Counted from the stretch's first letter, positions 27,795 through 36,661 are shown. The stretch is DNA of 64,000 bases from Polynucleobacter sp. MWH-UH2A (GCF_018687195.1 NZ_CP061321.1:496001-560000); one strand, 5' to 3'. Made by a program: numbers and translations. The notes: generated by a model not told the origin, from the letters alone.

Positions 27795-27813
27795 AATAAT
27801 GAGAATCGTTATC
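27795..27813. promoter_or_regulatory. Fur box
   Basis: AATAATGAGAATCGTTATC matches 16 of 19 positions of the consensus GATAATGATAATCATTATC. It is 15 bp upstream of the outer-membrane protein start and should shut the operon under iron-replete conditions. Confidence 0.8.
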
Positions 27814-27824
27814 AATAATATACC

Positions 27825-27843
27825 ATAAATGAGAATTATTCCT
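27825..27843. promoter_or_regulatory. second, weaker Fur-box-like site
   Basis: ATAAATGAGAATTATTCCT matches about 11 of 19 Fur positions, including the TGAGAATTATT core. It lies 11 bp from the first site; a TATATT/TATTAT -10-like element for the leftward operon lies between them. Confidence 0.45.
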
Positions 27844-27896
27844 ATTTACTTATAGGAGTTAGGAAGAGATTTAGCCCCCCTTTATTTGTAAAAGGA

Positions 27897-28499
27897 TTAT
27901 TTGCGTAGAAGCTGTAGAGAATCAGGGTGCCGAACCAAGAGGCCTTCTTTCTCTAGAGTGGCAATAGCGCGATATAGCGCTTCATGTGTCACACCAATCT
28001 CTGATGCCATGGATTTCAAATCCGACTGAAGGTGAAGGGCGCCTGATTTGCCATCCGTTTCAATCAGGTGAATGAGTTTGCTTTTAATGTCTTTTAATCC
28101 TAAGCGCTCTGATTGAGTTCTCAGGCGCATGATCTCTTTACTCAACAATTGAACCCATTTCAATGAAAAATCGCTATTCATCAGGGCATCTCTTAATGAC
28201 TGGATGGGTAGGGTAATGGCCAATCCGGAATGTGTCGCAATGGCATCACAGTGATAGACATCCGTCAATAGGCTTGCTTCACTGACAAACCCACCTTTAC
28301 ATCTTTGTAGGGTGATGGGTTCACCGTGCTGATTTGCTCGAGTCAAAATAACTTCACCTGAAACAATGAAATACATGTACTCAGGCTTTTTCCCTTGATG
28401 AAAGAGGTGGTCGCCTCGATTGAAGGGGCGGCTGTGGCATTCACTCAGCAGCCCCTTGGGGAGAAGATTCTTCAGGAGTTCGGGTATATAAAAGTCCAT
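27897..28499 (-). CDS. Crp/Fnr-family regulator
   Basis: 200 residues, slightly short. The cyclic nucleotide-like barrel covers ~15-115 (FNRGDHLFHQGKKPEYMYFIVSGEV), a long dimer helix follows, and the C-terminal HTH is SMASEIGVTHEALYRAIATL. The FNR four-cysteine pattern is absent, so [4Fe-4S] oxygen sensing is not expected. Divergent from the DUF2892 gene across 71 bp that contain a dyad. Confidence 0.88.
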   Translation of the reverse strand: MDFYIPELLKNLLPKGLLSECHSRPFNRGDHLFHQGKKPEYMYFIVSGEVILTRANQHGEPITLQRCKGGFVSEASLLTDVYHCDAIATHSGLAITLPIQSLRDALMNSDFSLKWVQLLSKEIMRLRTQSERLGLKDIKSKLIHLIETDGKSGALHLQSDLKSMASEIGVTHEALYRAIATLEKEGLLVRHPDSLQLLRK

Positions 28500-28520
28500 A
28501 TGATTTGGATCATACGCTTT

Positions 28521-28537
28521 TTGGCATTTTTGGCCAA
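28521..28537. promoter_or_regulatory. candidate Crp/Fnr-type operator
   Basis: TTGGC and GCCAA form a 5-bp dyad around ATTTTTG in the 71-bp divergent region. Size fits a Crp/Fnr dimer, but the half-sites differ from TTGAT/TGTGA. Confidence 0.35.
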
Positions 28538-28570
28538 TAATATGAACATGAATATCAATAGGGGGTTTAT

Positions 28571-28789
28571 ATGAAATGCAATGTTGGCGGTATCGATCGT
28601 GTTTTACGTATTGCAGTTGGCTTGGTATTGATTGCTTTAGCTGCGAGCAATGTCATCGGCATATGGGGTTGGATTGGCGTTGTCCCACTAGTAACCGGTT
28701 TATTTAGATTCTGTCCTTTATATCCAATCTTTGGGATTAATTCCTGCGGCACCGGTACTGGCTGCGGTGGTGGCGGTTGCTGTAAATAA
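28571..28789 (+). CDS. DUF2892 membrane protein
   Basis: 72 residues. CNVGGIDRVLRIAVGLVLIAL and LFRFCPLYPIFGINSCG define DUF2892 (YgaP transmembrane domain type): two short helices around a conserved cysteine. The C-terminal Gly/Cys tail could bind metal. Often linked to sulfur or thiol redox genes. First of three rightward genes divergent from the Crp/Fnr regulator. Confidence 0.88.
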   Translation: MKCNVGGIDRVLRIAVGLVLIALAASNVIGIWGWIGVVPLVTGLFRFCPLYPIFGINSCGTGTGCGGGGCCK

Positions 28790-28809
28790 TCATTGTGCGG
28801 AGCGCCTAT

Positions 28810-29160
28810 ATGCCAAAAGACTATAAACAAATTACGCGTGACATTTCTGGCTCCTTAGCTAAGCTAAGAGCCGAAGCACCAGATGTGATGAAGGGATTTA
28901 ATGATCTTGCCACCGCTGCTACTAAAGATGGTGTCTTAGATAAAAAGACCAAAGAGTTGATTGCATTGGCATTGGGCGTAGCTGCAAGATGTGATGGTTG
29001 CTTGGGTTTTCATACTCAAGCGCTTGCAAAGCTGGGAGCCAGCAAGCAGGAAGTGGTTGAGACATTAAGTATGGCTACTTATATGGGTGGTGGCCCATCA
29101 CTCATGTATGCGGCTGATGCGATAAGCGCTTTTGAGCAAGCACAAGGAGCCTCTCAATGA
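28810..29160 (+). CDS. AhpD-like carboxymuconolactone decarboxylase family protein
   Basis: 116 residues from ATG 28810; the GTG at 28795 gives a poorer N-terminus. ARCDGCLGFH carries the Cys61-x-x-Cys64...His68 redox site of the AhpD-like group, so a peroxide or thiol-disulfide role is more likely than decarboxylation. Stop overlaps the next start (ATGA). Confidence 0.88.
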   Translation: MPKDYKQITRDISGSLAKLRAEAPDVMKGFNDLATAATKDGVLDKKTKELIALALGVAARCDGCLGFHTQALAKLGASKQEVVETLSMATYMGGGPSLMYAADAISAFEQAQGASQ

Positions 29161-29705
29161 ATATGACGCATTACATGGAGTTGCTGGCCGTTAATCAGCC
29201 ATGGAACTTAATTATTTTCATGGCAATACCCGTTGTGCTGGCTGAGACTTTAGCGATTACTGAACTGTACTTATTGTTTACCCGAAAGTTCGATGGTGCA
29301 ATTTACTATCTCAATCGCTTTGCAGGCATAGCGGTAGGTTTGTATTTCATTGGCATTATTTATTACGTGATTAGCAATGCGATCATTCCAATCACCAAGG
29401 CAGGCGAATGGAGAACGGTGATTGACGTGCTTGCGGTCGGTAGTTATGTAGTCGCTGGTTTGCCTTTAGTGTGGATTGCCTTGCAAGAGCTTGGTCTAGT
29501 GAATAAGGCCTTAGATCAAATGAGTAAGCTCAAGATTCATGCTATTTGCGTGGCCCTATTCTTAGTATTTGGTCATATCGCGATGATTGCTGGAATGCTC
29601 GATCCTGGTTTGCTGGGATATCAAAACCCTCATCAGATGATGGGTAATAGTCAAGAAGTGCCTGCGAAGGAAATGCCAATGGGTAACTCAGCGCATATAC
29701 ACTAA
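29157..29705 (+). CDS. multi-pass membrane protein (DUF6803-like)
   Basis: 182 residues with five hydrophobic segments (about 15-40, 52-72, 87-107, 125-148 region and adjoining). Conserved Glu30 and Glu37 occur in the first helix. The C-terminal tail is Met/His-rich (HQMMGNS, MPMGNSAHIH) and may bind a metal. Translationally coupled to the AhpD-like gene. Function unknown. Confidence 0.72.
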   Translation: MNMTHYMELLAVNQPWNLIIFMAIPVVLAETLAITELYLLFTRKFDGAIYYLNRFAGIAVGLYFIGIIYYVISNAIIPITKAGEWRTVIDVLAVGSYVVAGLPLVWIALQELGLVNKALDQMSKLKIHAICVALFLVFGHIAMIAGMLDPGLLGYQNPHQMMGNSQEVPAKEMPMGNSAHIH

Positions 29706-29783
29706 TGAATATGCCGCAGGCATTGAGTAAGAAAAAACGACAAAAATAGTAAAACATTAGAGATTGGGTTTAGAATTCGCCTC

Positions 29784-30137
29784 ATGTTGTTGCGTCGTAA
29801 AACATTCCCTCTATTGCTATGCCTTTGTCTGATCGCATTTAAGGTAGCGGCTTCCAGTATTTTTGTGCAGGCAGCTATTGAGCGTGCAGAGTTAGCGGGT
29901 GATTACGGAAGTATCGTCGCCATGCAGTTAAACCCAGATACGGCAGAGACTGGGGACGACAATGGCAAAGTACACACCATGTACTTAATGAGTCATGTCA
30001 CAGCTAACATCTCTACTGCTGAAATCCCCATCTACCCACCACAGATCAGATCTATTGAGTATTTTGTGGCGGACAAGGTTTTACTCACCCAAAATTTCCC
30101 CGAGGCGGTATTTAAACCGCCCAAAGCATCTACCTAA
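29784..30137 (+). CDS. hypothetical exported protein
   Basis: 117 residues with a signal peptide ending near AASS(24). The mature part has no cysteine and no known motif. It is followed 87 bp later by the Pal-like gene. No family recognised. Confidence 0.6.
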   Translation: MLLRRKTFPLLLCLCLIAFKVAASSIFVQAAIERAELAGDYGSIVAMQLNPDTAETGDDNGKVHTMYLMSHVTANISTAEIPIYPPQIRSIEYFVADKVLLTQNFPEAVFKPPKAST

Positions 30138-30224
30138 ATTCAATTAGGTTGGTGAACTTCAGTACGATGTTCACTTTGATGTTGTCTGGCCGCTAGCTTG
30201 TGGCCATGTTTGGGAAGTATATCC

Positions 30225-30716
30225 ATGTTTAAATTTGTAAAAGTATTGCCATCGGCATTACTAGTTTTATTTGTATCTGCCTGTAGTAGTGTCAAACTAG
30301 ATGATACGAACTCAGTTGCCACTGTTAATGCGGGCGGTTCTTCCGGTTACGATCCAATTAGTGATCCAAAGTCCAGTGTTTATGGAAAGCGATCGATCTA
30401 TTTTGAGTTTGATAGCTACACCATTGATCCTCAATATGCCTCAGTGATCTCTGCGCATGCGGGATATCTCAAGGCTTTCCAGAAGCAAAAAGCCTCGGTC
30501 ATTATTCAGGGTAATACAGACGATAGAGGTACTGCAGAGTACAACTTGGCATTGGGTCAGCGTCGCTCAGAGGCTGTAAAAAATGCTCTCATCAAGCAGG
30601 GTGTTAGTGAGTCTCAGCTTGAGGCAGTGAGCTTTGGTAAAGAAAAGCCTGCGAATCCAGCGCAAACAGAAGCGGCGTTTAAAGAAAATCGGCATGCCGA
30701 TTTCGTCTATCAATAA
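30225..30716 (+). CDS. pal: peptidoglycan-associated lipoprotein, OmpA family
   Basis: 163 residues from ATG 30225. Lipobox FVSAC gives Cys20. The OmpA domain shows IYFEFDSYTIDPQY, GNTDDRGTAEYNLALGQRRS and SFGKEKPA, the peptidoglycan-binding signature of Pal. tolB and ybgF are not adjacent, so this may be a second Pal paralogue rather than the Tol-Pal member. Confidence 0.88.
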   Translation: MFKFVKVLPSALLVLFVSACSSVKLDDTNSVATVNAGGSSGYDPISDPKSSVYGKRSIYFEFDSYTIDPQYASVISAHAGYLKAFQKQKASVIIQGNTDDRGTAEYNLALGQRRSEAVKNALIKQGVSESQLEAVSFGKEKPANPAQTEAAFKENRHADFVYQ

Positions 30717-30731
30717 GAACGGAGCCTACAA

Positions 30732-31235
30732 ATGAAAAAGTTATACATACTTAGTTGTGTAGGAGTGATGTTGCTTGGTGCTTGCGCAAGTAACCCATCA
30801 TCGAATAATCCAGTTCAAGTCGCCAAAGCGCCAACACCCATTCATTCTGAATCGGTTTCTAAGCGACTTAATGCCTGCATTGTCCGTAGCAATCAAAGTG
30901 CAGATGCTTTATTGGTGGATAGTCAGATTATTGCCGTCACTAGAAACAATCCTCATGCAAAAAGCCTATTTAGCTCACCCGATAAGTTGACGGATGAGCA
31001 GGCTAAGGCATTAACAGGCTATTTAGCCGAAGCAAATACTTGCCGCCCGATCGCGCTTGAAGGTGTTAGTCCAGAGATGACAGCCGTCTATCAAGATTTC
31101 TTCAAGCGGATTGATGGTTTGTATGTGGATCTGATTGCCAAAAAAATCACCATTGGGGTTGCTAATCAAGAACGACAGCTCTTGATACAAGATGCGCATC
31201 TCAAGCGTATGGCGATTCAGGCAAAGAATAAATAA
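30732..31235 (+). CDS. hypothetical lipoprotein
   Basis: 167 residues. Lipobox LLGAC gives Cys18. The mature part is helical and polar with two further cysteines (NACIV, NTCRP) that could form a disulfide. It lies 15 bp after pal and 14 bp before the zinc-ribbon gene, so probably in the same operon. No family recognised. Confidence 0.7.
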   Translation: MKKLYILSCVGVMLLGACASNPSSNNPVQVAKAPTPIHSESVSKRLNACIVRSNQSADALLVDSQIIAVTRNNPHAKSLFSSPDKLTDEQAKALTGYLAEANTCRPIALEGVSPEMTAVYQDFFKRIDGLYVDLIAKKITIGVANQERQLLIQDAHLKRMAIQAKNK

Positions 31236-31249
31236 GGGGGAAGCGAGTA

Positions 31250-31555
31250 ATGCCGAGGTATAAGTTCGCTTGCCGCTCTTGTAAGTTTGAGTGTGTGAGT
31301 AGTATAGGAAGGGAAGTAGGGCCGTACTCTTCAAAGGTGGTCATGGTTTGCAAAAACTGCTCCACCATTGATGACTACACTGTTGCCCATCCTGGAAGCA
31401 TTAATACCGAAATCAGCAAATTGCCTGTGTGTAAACATTGCTCGTCAAGCGCCCATTTAATCGAATGGGATGGCTTGACGTGCCCGCATTGCAATAAGAG
31501 TATGAGGGCTTTGGGTAGCGATATGAATGCAGAGCGACCATTTAAGTATTGGTAG
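31250..31555 (+). CDS. multi zinc-ribbon protein
   Basis: 101 residues with four CxxC pairs: Cys8/11, Cys34/37, Cys61/64 and Cys78/81. That suits two zinc ribbons in tandem. No catalytic part. Role unknown; nucleic acid or protein binding is plausible. Confidence 0.72.
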   Translation: MPRYKFACRSCKFECVSSIGREVGPYSSKVVMVCKNCSTIDDYTVAHPGSINTEISKLPVCKHCSSSAHLIEWDGLTCPHCNKSMRALGSDMNAERPFKYW

Positions 31556-31570
31556 GGGTATGATTCATTT

Positions 31571-31765
31571 ATGACTAATGCCCAATCTCAAAACATGCCC
31601 ACGCAAAGCGAAGAGAAGACAGAAGATCAGACAGGGGAAGCATCTGACGAGGCATCTGCTGTGCAAGAGCAGGGGTCTAGTGAAGTCAATAAACCCAAGA
31701 GAGCCCTCAGCAAGCGGGAGATCATGGAGCAATTATCCCGCGAGCGCTTTCCTTGGGATGAATGA
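31571..31765 (+). CDS. small acidic protein
   Basis: 64 residues. The first 45 are acidic and probably disordered; the last 20 (KREIMEQLSRERFPWDE) look like a short helix with a conserved-looking tail. 15 bp after the zinc-ribbon gene. No family recognised. Confidence 0.5.
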   Translation: MTNAQSQNMPTQSEEKTEDQTGEASDEASAVQEQGSSEVNKPKRALSKREIMEQLSRERFPWDE

Positions 31766-31831
31766 ACGCTCTGCAGAATAAGTCTTAAATAAAGCGGTGG
31801 ACTTGTAATGCGGTAAGCATAGAATAAAAGG

Positions 31832-34417
31832 ATGAGAGACCGCATCCTTCATTCATCAGCAGATATTGAGCAATTCGCCCTGACGGATTTGCAATCGCTG
31901 TATGAGCGTTTTCAATCTTCAGAGCATGGCCTCAGCCAAGAGCAATGGCAGCGCAATTTTCAGAAATATGGTGAGAACAAACTCCATATTGAAAAAGGGG
32001 AGTGGGTAGTAATGCGCTTTCTACGTAGCTTTTTCTCACCACTCTCGCTACTCTTGATCACGCTCTCATTGCTTTCTTATTGGACGGGTGAGCACAGTGG
32101 CGCATACATGATTGCCATCATGGTTTTTCTGTCTACGGTGTTGACCTTTACTCAGGAGTACAAATCCAATAATGCCGCTAAGCGATTAATTGCACTGGTG
32201 AGTGCCAAGGCATTAGTGGTGCGTGCCGATATTGAGCAAGAGGTGGATCTAAAGCATTTAGTTCCGGGTGATGTGATTCGCTTATCGGTTGGCGATATGA
32301 TTCCTGCAGATGTGAGGGTGATCAATAGTAAAGATCTATTTATCAATCAAGCCTCTCTTACAGGCGAGTCCTTGCCAACCGAAAAATCGTCCACCTGTCT
32401 AAATGAGCATGTCAGCTCTCCATATGACTGGAGTAATTTGGCTTATATGGGAAGTTACGTAGTATCTGGGATGGGCAGCGCGATCGTAATCCGAACCGGC
32501 GAAGGAAGTTTTTTCGGGCAATTAGCACAAGAGACAACACAACAAGTCAAACAATCCACATTTGATAAAGGCATCAATCAATTTACTTGGCTCATGATTC
32601 GCATTATGTTGTTTATGACCCCAGCAGTCTTCTTGATCAATGGATTGGTTAAAGGCGATTGGCTTGAGGCAGGTCTCTTTGCGATTGCGGTTGGTGTCGG
32701 GCTCGCTCCCGAGATGTTGCCCATGTTGGTGACAGTAAATTTAGCAAAGGGCGCGATTGCTTTATCAAAGAAAAAAGTCATCATCAAACGTTTAAATGCA
32801 GTGCAAAACTTGGGTGCAATGAATATTCTCTGCACGGATAAAACGGGAACATTGACGCAAAACGAGATTATTTTAGAGAAGCACATTGATGTAGATGGTC
32901 AAGATAGTGTTCAGGTACTCGACTACGCCTATTTAAATAGCCACTATCAAACTGGTCTCAAAAATTTAATGGACGTTGCTATCCTAAAGCACGTCGATGT
33001 CCATGAAAAATTGCATGATGACAATACTTATCAAAAAATTGACGAGATTCCATTTGATTTTCAGCGACGTCGACTGTCGGTAGTGGTTCGCAAGAATAAT
33101 GAACGTGACATTTTGATCTGCAAGGGAGCAGTTGAGGAGACATTCTCTTGCTGCCGCTTTACGCAAAGCCAGGGTCAGTTAATTTCCTTAACTCCAGACC
33201 ATTTCGCTAAGCTGAAAATAGTCGTTTCCGATCTTAATCAAGATGGCTTTCGAGTGATTGCCATTGCAACGCGAGAAGAGGCAGCCTCACAAAAATCTTA
33301 TGATGTAGCCGATGAGTGTGATTTGGTTTTATTGGGCTATGTCGCATTTCTAGATCCCCCTAAGGAGTCTGCTAAAGCCGCTATTGAAGCCTTGCAGGCA
33401 GGTGGCGTACAGATCAAAATTTTGACAGGGGATAACGAGATTATTACCCGCAAGGTCTGCCATGAGGTTGGGCTGCCAATTCATCAAATGATGTCGGGTT
33501 CGGATATAGATGCCCTAAATGATGAACAGCTCGCAGTCAAAGCAATGGATGTGCAAATCTTTTCCAAGATGACTCCGCAGCAAAAGGCCAGAATTATTCG
33601 TCTTTTGCGAGGTGAGGGTCGAGTGGTTGGTTATATGGGCGATGGCATTAATGATGGCCCCGCCTTGAAAACAGCTGACGTTAGTATCTCAGTAGATTCA
33701 GCTGTAGATATTGCAAAAGAATCGGCTGACATTATTTTGTTAGAAAAAAGCCTACTCGTTCTGCACCAAGGGGTGCTGGAAGGGCGACGTGTATTTGGCA
33801 ATCTGATGAAGTATTTGAAGATGTCTGCCAGTTCTAATTTTGGCAATATGTTCAGCATGTTGGGCGCGAGCGCTTTATTGCCTTTTTTGCCTATGGCGCC
33901 AGTACAAATTCTTTTAAACAACTTGCTCTACGATTTTTCGCAAACGTCAGTCCCGACGGATGCCGTTGATCCTGAATACCTCTCTCAACCACGTGAGTGG
34001 AATATTCGGGGGTTGGCCCGTTTTATCTTTTGCATTGGTCCAATTAGCTCTATCTTTGACTACCTCACATTTGGCTTATTGTGGTTTTATGTGAAAGCGA
34101 ACACCATAGAGCTGTCCTCCATATTTCAAACGGGCTGGTTTATAGAGTCACTTTTGTCACAAACGCTGATTGTTTATGTGATTCGTACTGGCAAGATTCC
34201 TTTTGTGGAGAGCAAGCCTAGTCTGCCATTGATGCTCACGACACTATCAGTCTGCGCCCTTGGTGTTTCCCTTCCCTATCTTGCTATTGGGCGTTATCTG
34301 CAGATGGTGCCGCTGCCGGAGGTATATTGGATGGGACTTTTGGCATTAATTCCTTCTTACTTGCTACTTACTCAGCTTGTGAAGACTTGGATTATCAGAA
34401 AATCAGGGGCTTTATAA
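31832..34417 (+). CDS. mgtA: P-type Mg2+-importing ATPase (MgtA-like)
   Basis: 861 residues. Phosphorylation site DKTGTLTQNE at about Asp335, TGES in the actuator domain (ASLTGESLPTEKS), GDGINDGPALK hinge and ten predicted helices place it in the P3B Mg2+ transporters. The sequence VGLAPEMLPMLVTVNLAKGA is typical of MgtA/MgtB. No MgtC or leader ORF is obvious upstream. Imports Mg2+ at low external levels. Confidence 0.93.
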   Translation: MRDRILHSSADIEQFALTDLQSLYERFQSSEHGLSQEQWQRNFQKYGENKLHIEKGEWVVMRFLRSFFSPLSLLLITLSLLSYWTGEHSGAYMIAIMVFLSTVLTFTQEYKSNNAAKRLIALVSAKALVVRADIEQEVDLKHLVPGDVIRLSVGDMIPADVRVINSKDLFINQASLTGESLPTEKSSTCLNEHVSSPYDWSNLAYMGSYVVSGMGSAIVIRTGEGSFFGQLAQETTQQVKQSTFDKGINQFTWLMIRIMLFMTPAVFLINGLVKGDWLEAGLFAIAVGVGLAPEMLPMLVTVNLAKGAIALSKKKVIIKRLNAVQNLGAMNILCTDKTGTLTQNEIILEKHIDVDGQDSVQVLDYAYLNSHYQTGLKNLMDVAILKHVDVHEKLHDDNTYQKIDEIPFDFQRRRLSVVVRKNNERDILICKGAVEETFSCCRFTQSQGQLISLTPDHFAKLKIVVSDLNQDGFRVIAIATREEAASQKSYDVADECDLVLLGYVAFLDPPKESAKAAIEALQAGGVQIKILTGDNEIITRKVCHEVGLPIHQMMSGSDIDALNDEQLAVKAMDVQIFSKMTPQQKARIIRLLRGEGRVVGYMGDGINDGPALKTADVSISVDSAVDIAKESADIILLEKSLLVLHQGVLEGRRVFGNLMKYLKMSASSNFGNMFSMLGASALLPFLPMAPVQILLNNLLYDFSQTSVPTDAVDPEYLSQPREWNIRGLARFIFCIGPISSIFDYLTFGLLWFYVKANTIELSSIFQTGWFIESLLSQTLIVYVIRTGKIPFVESKPSLPLMLTTLSVCALGVSLPYLAIGRYLQMVPLPEVYWMGLLALIPSYLLLTQLVKTWIIRKSGAL

Positions 34418-34812
34418 GAGATTGTTCTCGATACCTTTTTCTTCTTAGCATCTAGCTTTATGTGGCTTAAATTGAATTGAGGAAAGGCCGTCCGCAAATT
34501 TTCAAGTGGATTTATGTGGAATTGCCCTATACGCGATAGCCAGCTTGAGTTGATAAATTAGGGTTTTAATCCAGCATTGTGGGCTGCCAGTCAAACAGCT
34601 TTATTCAGATCTTAAAGTCGAACTTCCAAAAATATGGCTGATTTAGCGCTGGTATTGGCCAAAATTACCCAAAAAGTTAGTTGGCACTAATTTTCTACTT
34701 GTCACGCTTTTTGTCGGAGGAAAATAAGGCTAGAATGAAGACCCTTGGCTACGTCTAGGCCACGCGCAAGGATTGAAGAATCATCTCAAAAGAGACTGAA
34801 GGTTATCAAAGT
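34418..34812. other. 395-bp noncoding stretch before bactofilin 1
   Basis: No gene is supported. It is AT-rich, has GGAGGAAAATAAGGCTAGAAT near 34715-34735 with a TAGAAT -10-like hexamer, and a TTGGCAC (34680-34686) that resembles a sigma-54 -24 element but lacks the -12 GC. It probably holds the bactofilin promoter. Confidence 0.4.
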
Positions 34813-35262
34813 ATGCTTTTCAAAAAATCTCAAACAATTAAATTTTTGCAACCCACCATGGAGTCTTTTGAGACTATTGTTGGGCCAGCTACTGAAGTGC
34901 ACGGAAGATTGGTTGCCAATGAGAGCCTACGTATTGATGGTAGTGTCATCGGCAATATTGAGGCGCGTCAGGGCAAAAACGTCAGCATTGCTTTAGGTCG
35001 CACAGGTGTAGTGCAAGGTGATATATATGCCTTTAGGGTGCTGGTTGCAGGTCGCGTCGAAGGCAATATTTATGCCGTTGAAAGGGTGGAGCTTCATGAG
35101 GGCGCAGAGGTTCGGGGTGATATCACCTATGGTCAATTAGGAATTGAGCATGGCGCCAAGTTGAACGGATTAATGATTTCTAGGAATGGTGAAGAGCCGG
35201 AAGGCTTGGTTGATTCATCCGCAGTGTTTCAAGCAAATTGGGCTAAGATCAAAAGTCGCTAA
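34813..35262 (+). CDS. bactofilin 1
   Basis: 149 residues. Central bactofilin beta-helix from about 18 to 115 with the repeated hydrophobic pattern ...ESLRIDGSVIGNIEA...GVVQGDIYAFRVLVAGRVEGNIYA... (shown in parts). Polymerises into filaments without nucleotide. A basic N-terminus (KKSQTIK) may contact membrane. One of three bactofilins within 4 kb. Confidence 0.92.
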   Translation: MLFKKSQTIKFLQPTMESFETIVGPATEVHGRLVANESLRIDGSVIGNIEARQGKNVSIALGRTGVVQGDIYAFRVLVAGRVEGNIYAVERVELHEGAEVRGDITYGQLGIEHGAKLNGLMISRNGEEPEGLVDSSAVFQANWAKIKSR

Positions 35263-35308
35263 GACACTCGTACTGAGTTAATCCTTTTTAACTTGCAAAC
35301 AAAAATAT

Positions 35309-36196
35309 ATGGCTTTATTTAATTTAGGATCATCTGCCCCTCAATATATGGAGCAAGCATCATTTGATGAGGCGGTTTATCGGTTCTATCGCTTGCGTCA
35401 TCAATATGAGGATTTCCAAAGTTTTTGGCATGCAAAAACAAATGGCTCTAACGGCGAGGTTCGATTAGTTGATAGCCTATTGGTTAATGCAAGTAAATAT
35501 CCCAAGGATGAAACATTAAGATCCCAGCTCTCTGAAGCATGCTTGGAAATCGAGAAATATTGGAACAAAAAATTTGGCAGCAGCCCTGAGTCGCTTTCAA
35601 TTTTCGGAGTCATTTATTCGCAATCTGAAGAAGCTATGTTGAAGCTTCAGACTCAAGCTGTCGATATCAAGCAGGCTGAAGCTCATGTCAACTTAGCTAC
35701 AAGGGTTGAGGCGTGCATGAGGAATCTTTACAGATATGAGATGCAAATTCAACATAAAAAGCCGATACGTTTTGACGATCAAATAAAAATTCATTTCTAT
35801 CTAGATGGCCTTAACGAAACGCTCAGCTCTAGCTACAAATATAGCGGTAGCGTGCTGAAGGTCTTAGAGCAAGATTCTTATATTCAGAGTGAGGATGTTA
35901 CTTGGGGGAGGTGGACTCTATTCCGAGACTCTACGGGCTTCTCAGATGTTTGGATTGTTAAAATTCAGAATGGTAAGGCGGATGTATTTAGCGCGGTAGA
36001 AAAATTGAATCAAGATACTTTTGAACTAGATGAGTCAATTAGGGGCATTCATTTTGATTCAGAGATTTTTAAAGCAATCGATAAAACCCAGGTGACTGCA
36101 TTTGATAATTCTGAATTTAATTTAAGCCCCCCTGCTTACTTTCAGATGCTTGCAATGCTGAATGCAACAGGAGAAAAGGTCTTTGATGGGCGTTAA
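35309..36196 (+). CDS. hypothetical cytosolic protein next to bactofilin
   Basis: 295 residues, no signal peptide or helix spanning the membrane. The first 150 residues look helical with possible coiled coil (KLQTQAVDIKQAEAHVNLATR); the last 130 look mixed alpha/beta. Start ATG 35309 follows bactofilin 1 by 46 bp. No family recognised. Confidence 0.65.
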   Translation: MALFNLGSSAPQYMEQASFDEAVYRFYRLRHQYEDFQSFWHAKTNGSNGEVRLVDSLLVNASKYPKDETLRSQLSEACLEIEKYWNKKFGSSPESLSIFGVIYSQSEEAMLKLQTQAVDIKQAEAHVNLATRVEACMRNLYRYEMQIQHKKPIRFDDQIKIHFYLDGLNETLSSSYKYSGSVLKVLEQDSYIQSEDVTWGRWTLFRDSTGFSDVWIVKIQNGKADVFSAVEKLNQDTFELDESIRGIHFDSEIFKAIDKTQVTAFDNSEFNLSPPAYFQMLAMLNATGEKVFDGR

Positions 36197-36217
36197 ACAA
36201 GCGCGACCATCAAAGAC
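36179..36217. terminator. bidirectional hairpin between convergent genes
   Basis: GTCTTTGATGG / CCATCAAAGAC, 11 perfect pairs, overlaps the stop of the 35309 gene and lies about 50 bp before the stop of bactofilin 2 on the other strand. Confidence 0.6.
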
Positions 36218-36265
36218 TTTGCGTTAGTGCATTTTCTTCCAGGTGATGTTTGTCAAATGCTCACA

Positions 36266-36661
36266 TCATTCGTTGTTTGAGAAATCGGTATTCGATCCGT
36301 ACGATGGAGTTGAGGTGTATGAGGAGGAGTGGCTGGGCTCTATAACTCGTAATTCGCCGCTCAATTTTGCACCTTTCTCAACACTCATTTCTGCGTATTG
36401 AGTCAGTCCAGTAATTTTTGCGCTAGATTTAATATTGAGGTGGTTAGTAACATGTAAGCCTTGGGTAACCTCGCCACGAATCTCGACAACTTCTGCGTTA
36501 ATTCTTCCGTTCACAATGCCGGTAGCATCGACTAATACTTCTTTGGTATTCAGCTCTCCCTCAACCAGACCCGCAACTACTGCCATTTCTGGAACTTCGA
36601 ATGTGCCTTTAACAACGACACCTTCACCTACAAATAGTGAGCCTTTTGGATTGTTGTCCAT
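36266..36661 (-). CDS. bactofilin 2
   Basis: 131 residues. Bactofilin core from ~5 to 110: GEGVVVKGTFEVPEMAVVAG, VDATGIVNGRINAEVVEIRG, KGAKLSGELRVIE. Ser/Thr-rich C-terminal tail. Leftward, opposite to bactofilins 1 and 3. Confidence 0.9.
   Translation of the reverse strand: MDNNPKGSLFVGEGVVVKGTFEVPEMAVVAGLVEGELNTKEVLVDATGIVNGRINAEVVEIRGEVTQGLHVTNHLNIKSSAKITGLTQYAEMSVEKGAKLSGELRVIEPSHSSSYTSTPSYGSNTDFSNNE

Noticed and set aside
27780..27815. Longer N-terminus for the outer-membrane protein starting at a TTG
   Set aside because: It would begin inside the Fur box and lacks a ribosome site; ATG 27779 gives a clean signal peptide.
34680..34697. sigma-54 promoter (TTGGCAC) before bactofilin 1
   Set aside because: The -24 half is good, but the -12 GC is missing at the required spacing.
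34745..34996. Frame MATSRPRARIEE... overlapping bactofilin 1
   Set aside because: Overlaps a clear gene in another frame; Arg/Leu-rich composition of a shadow.
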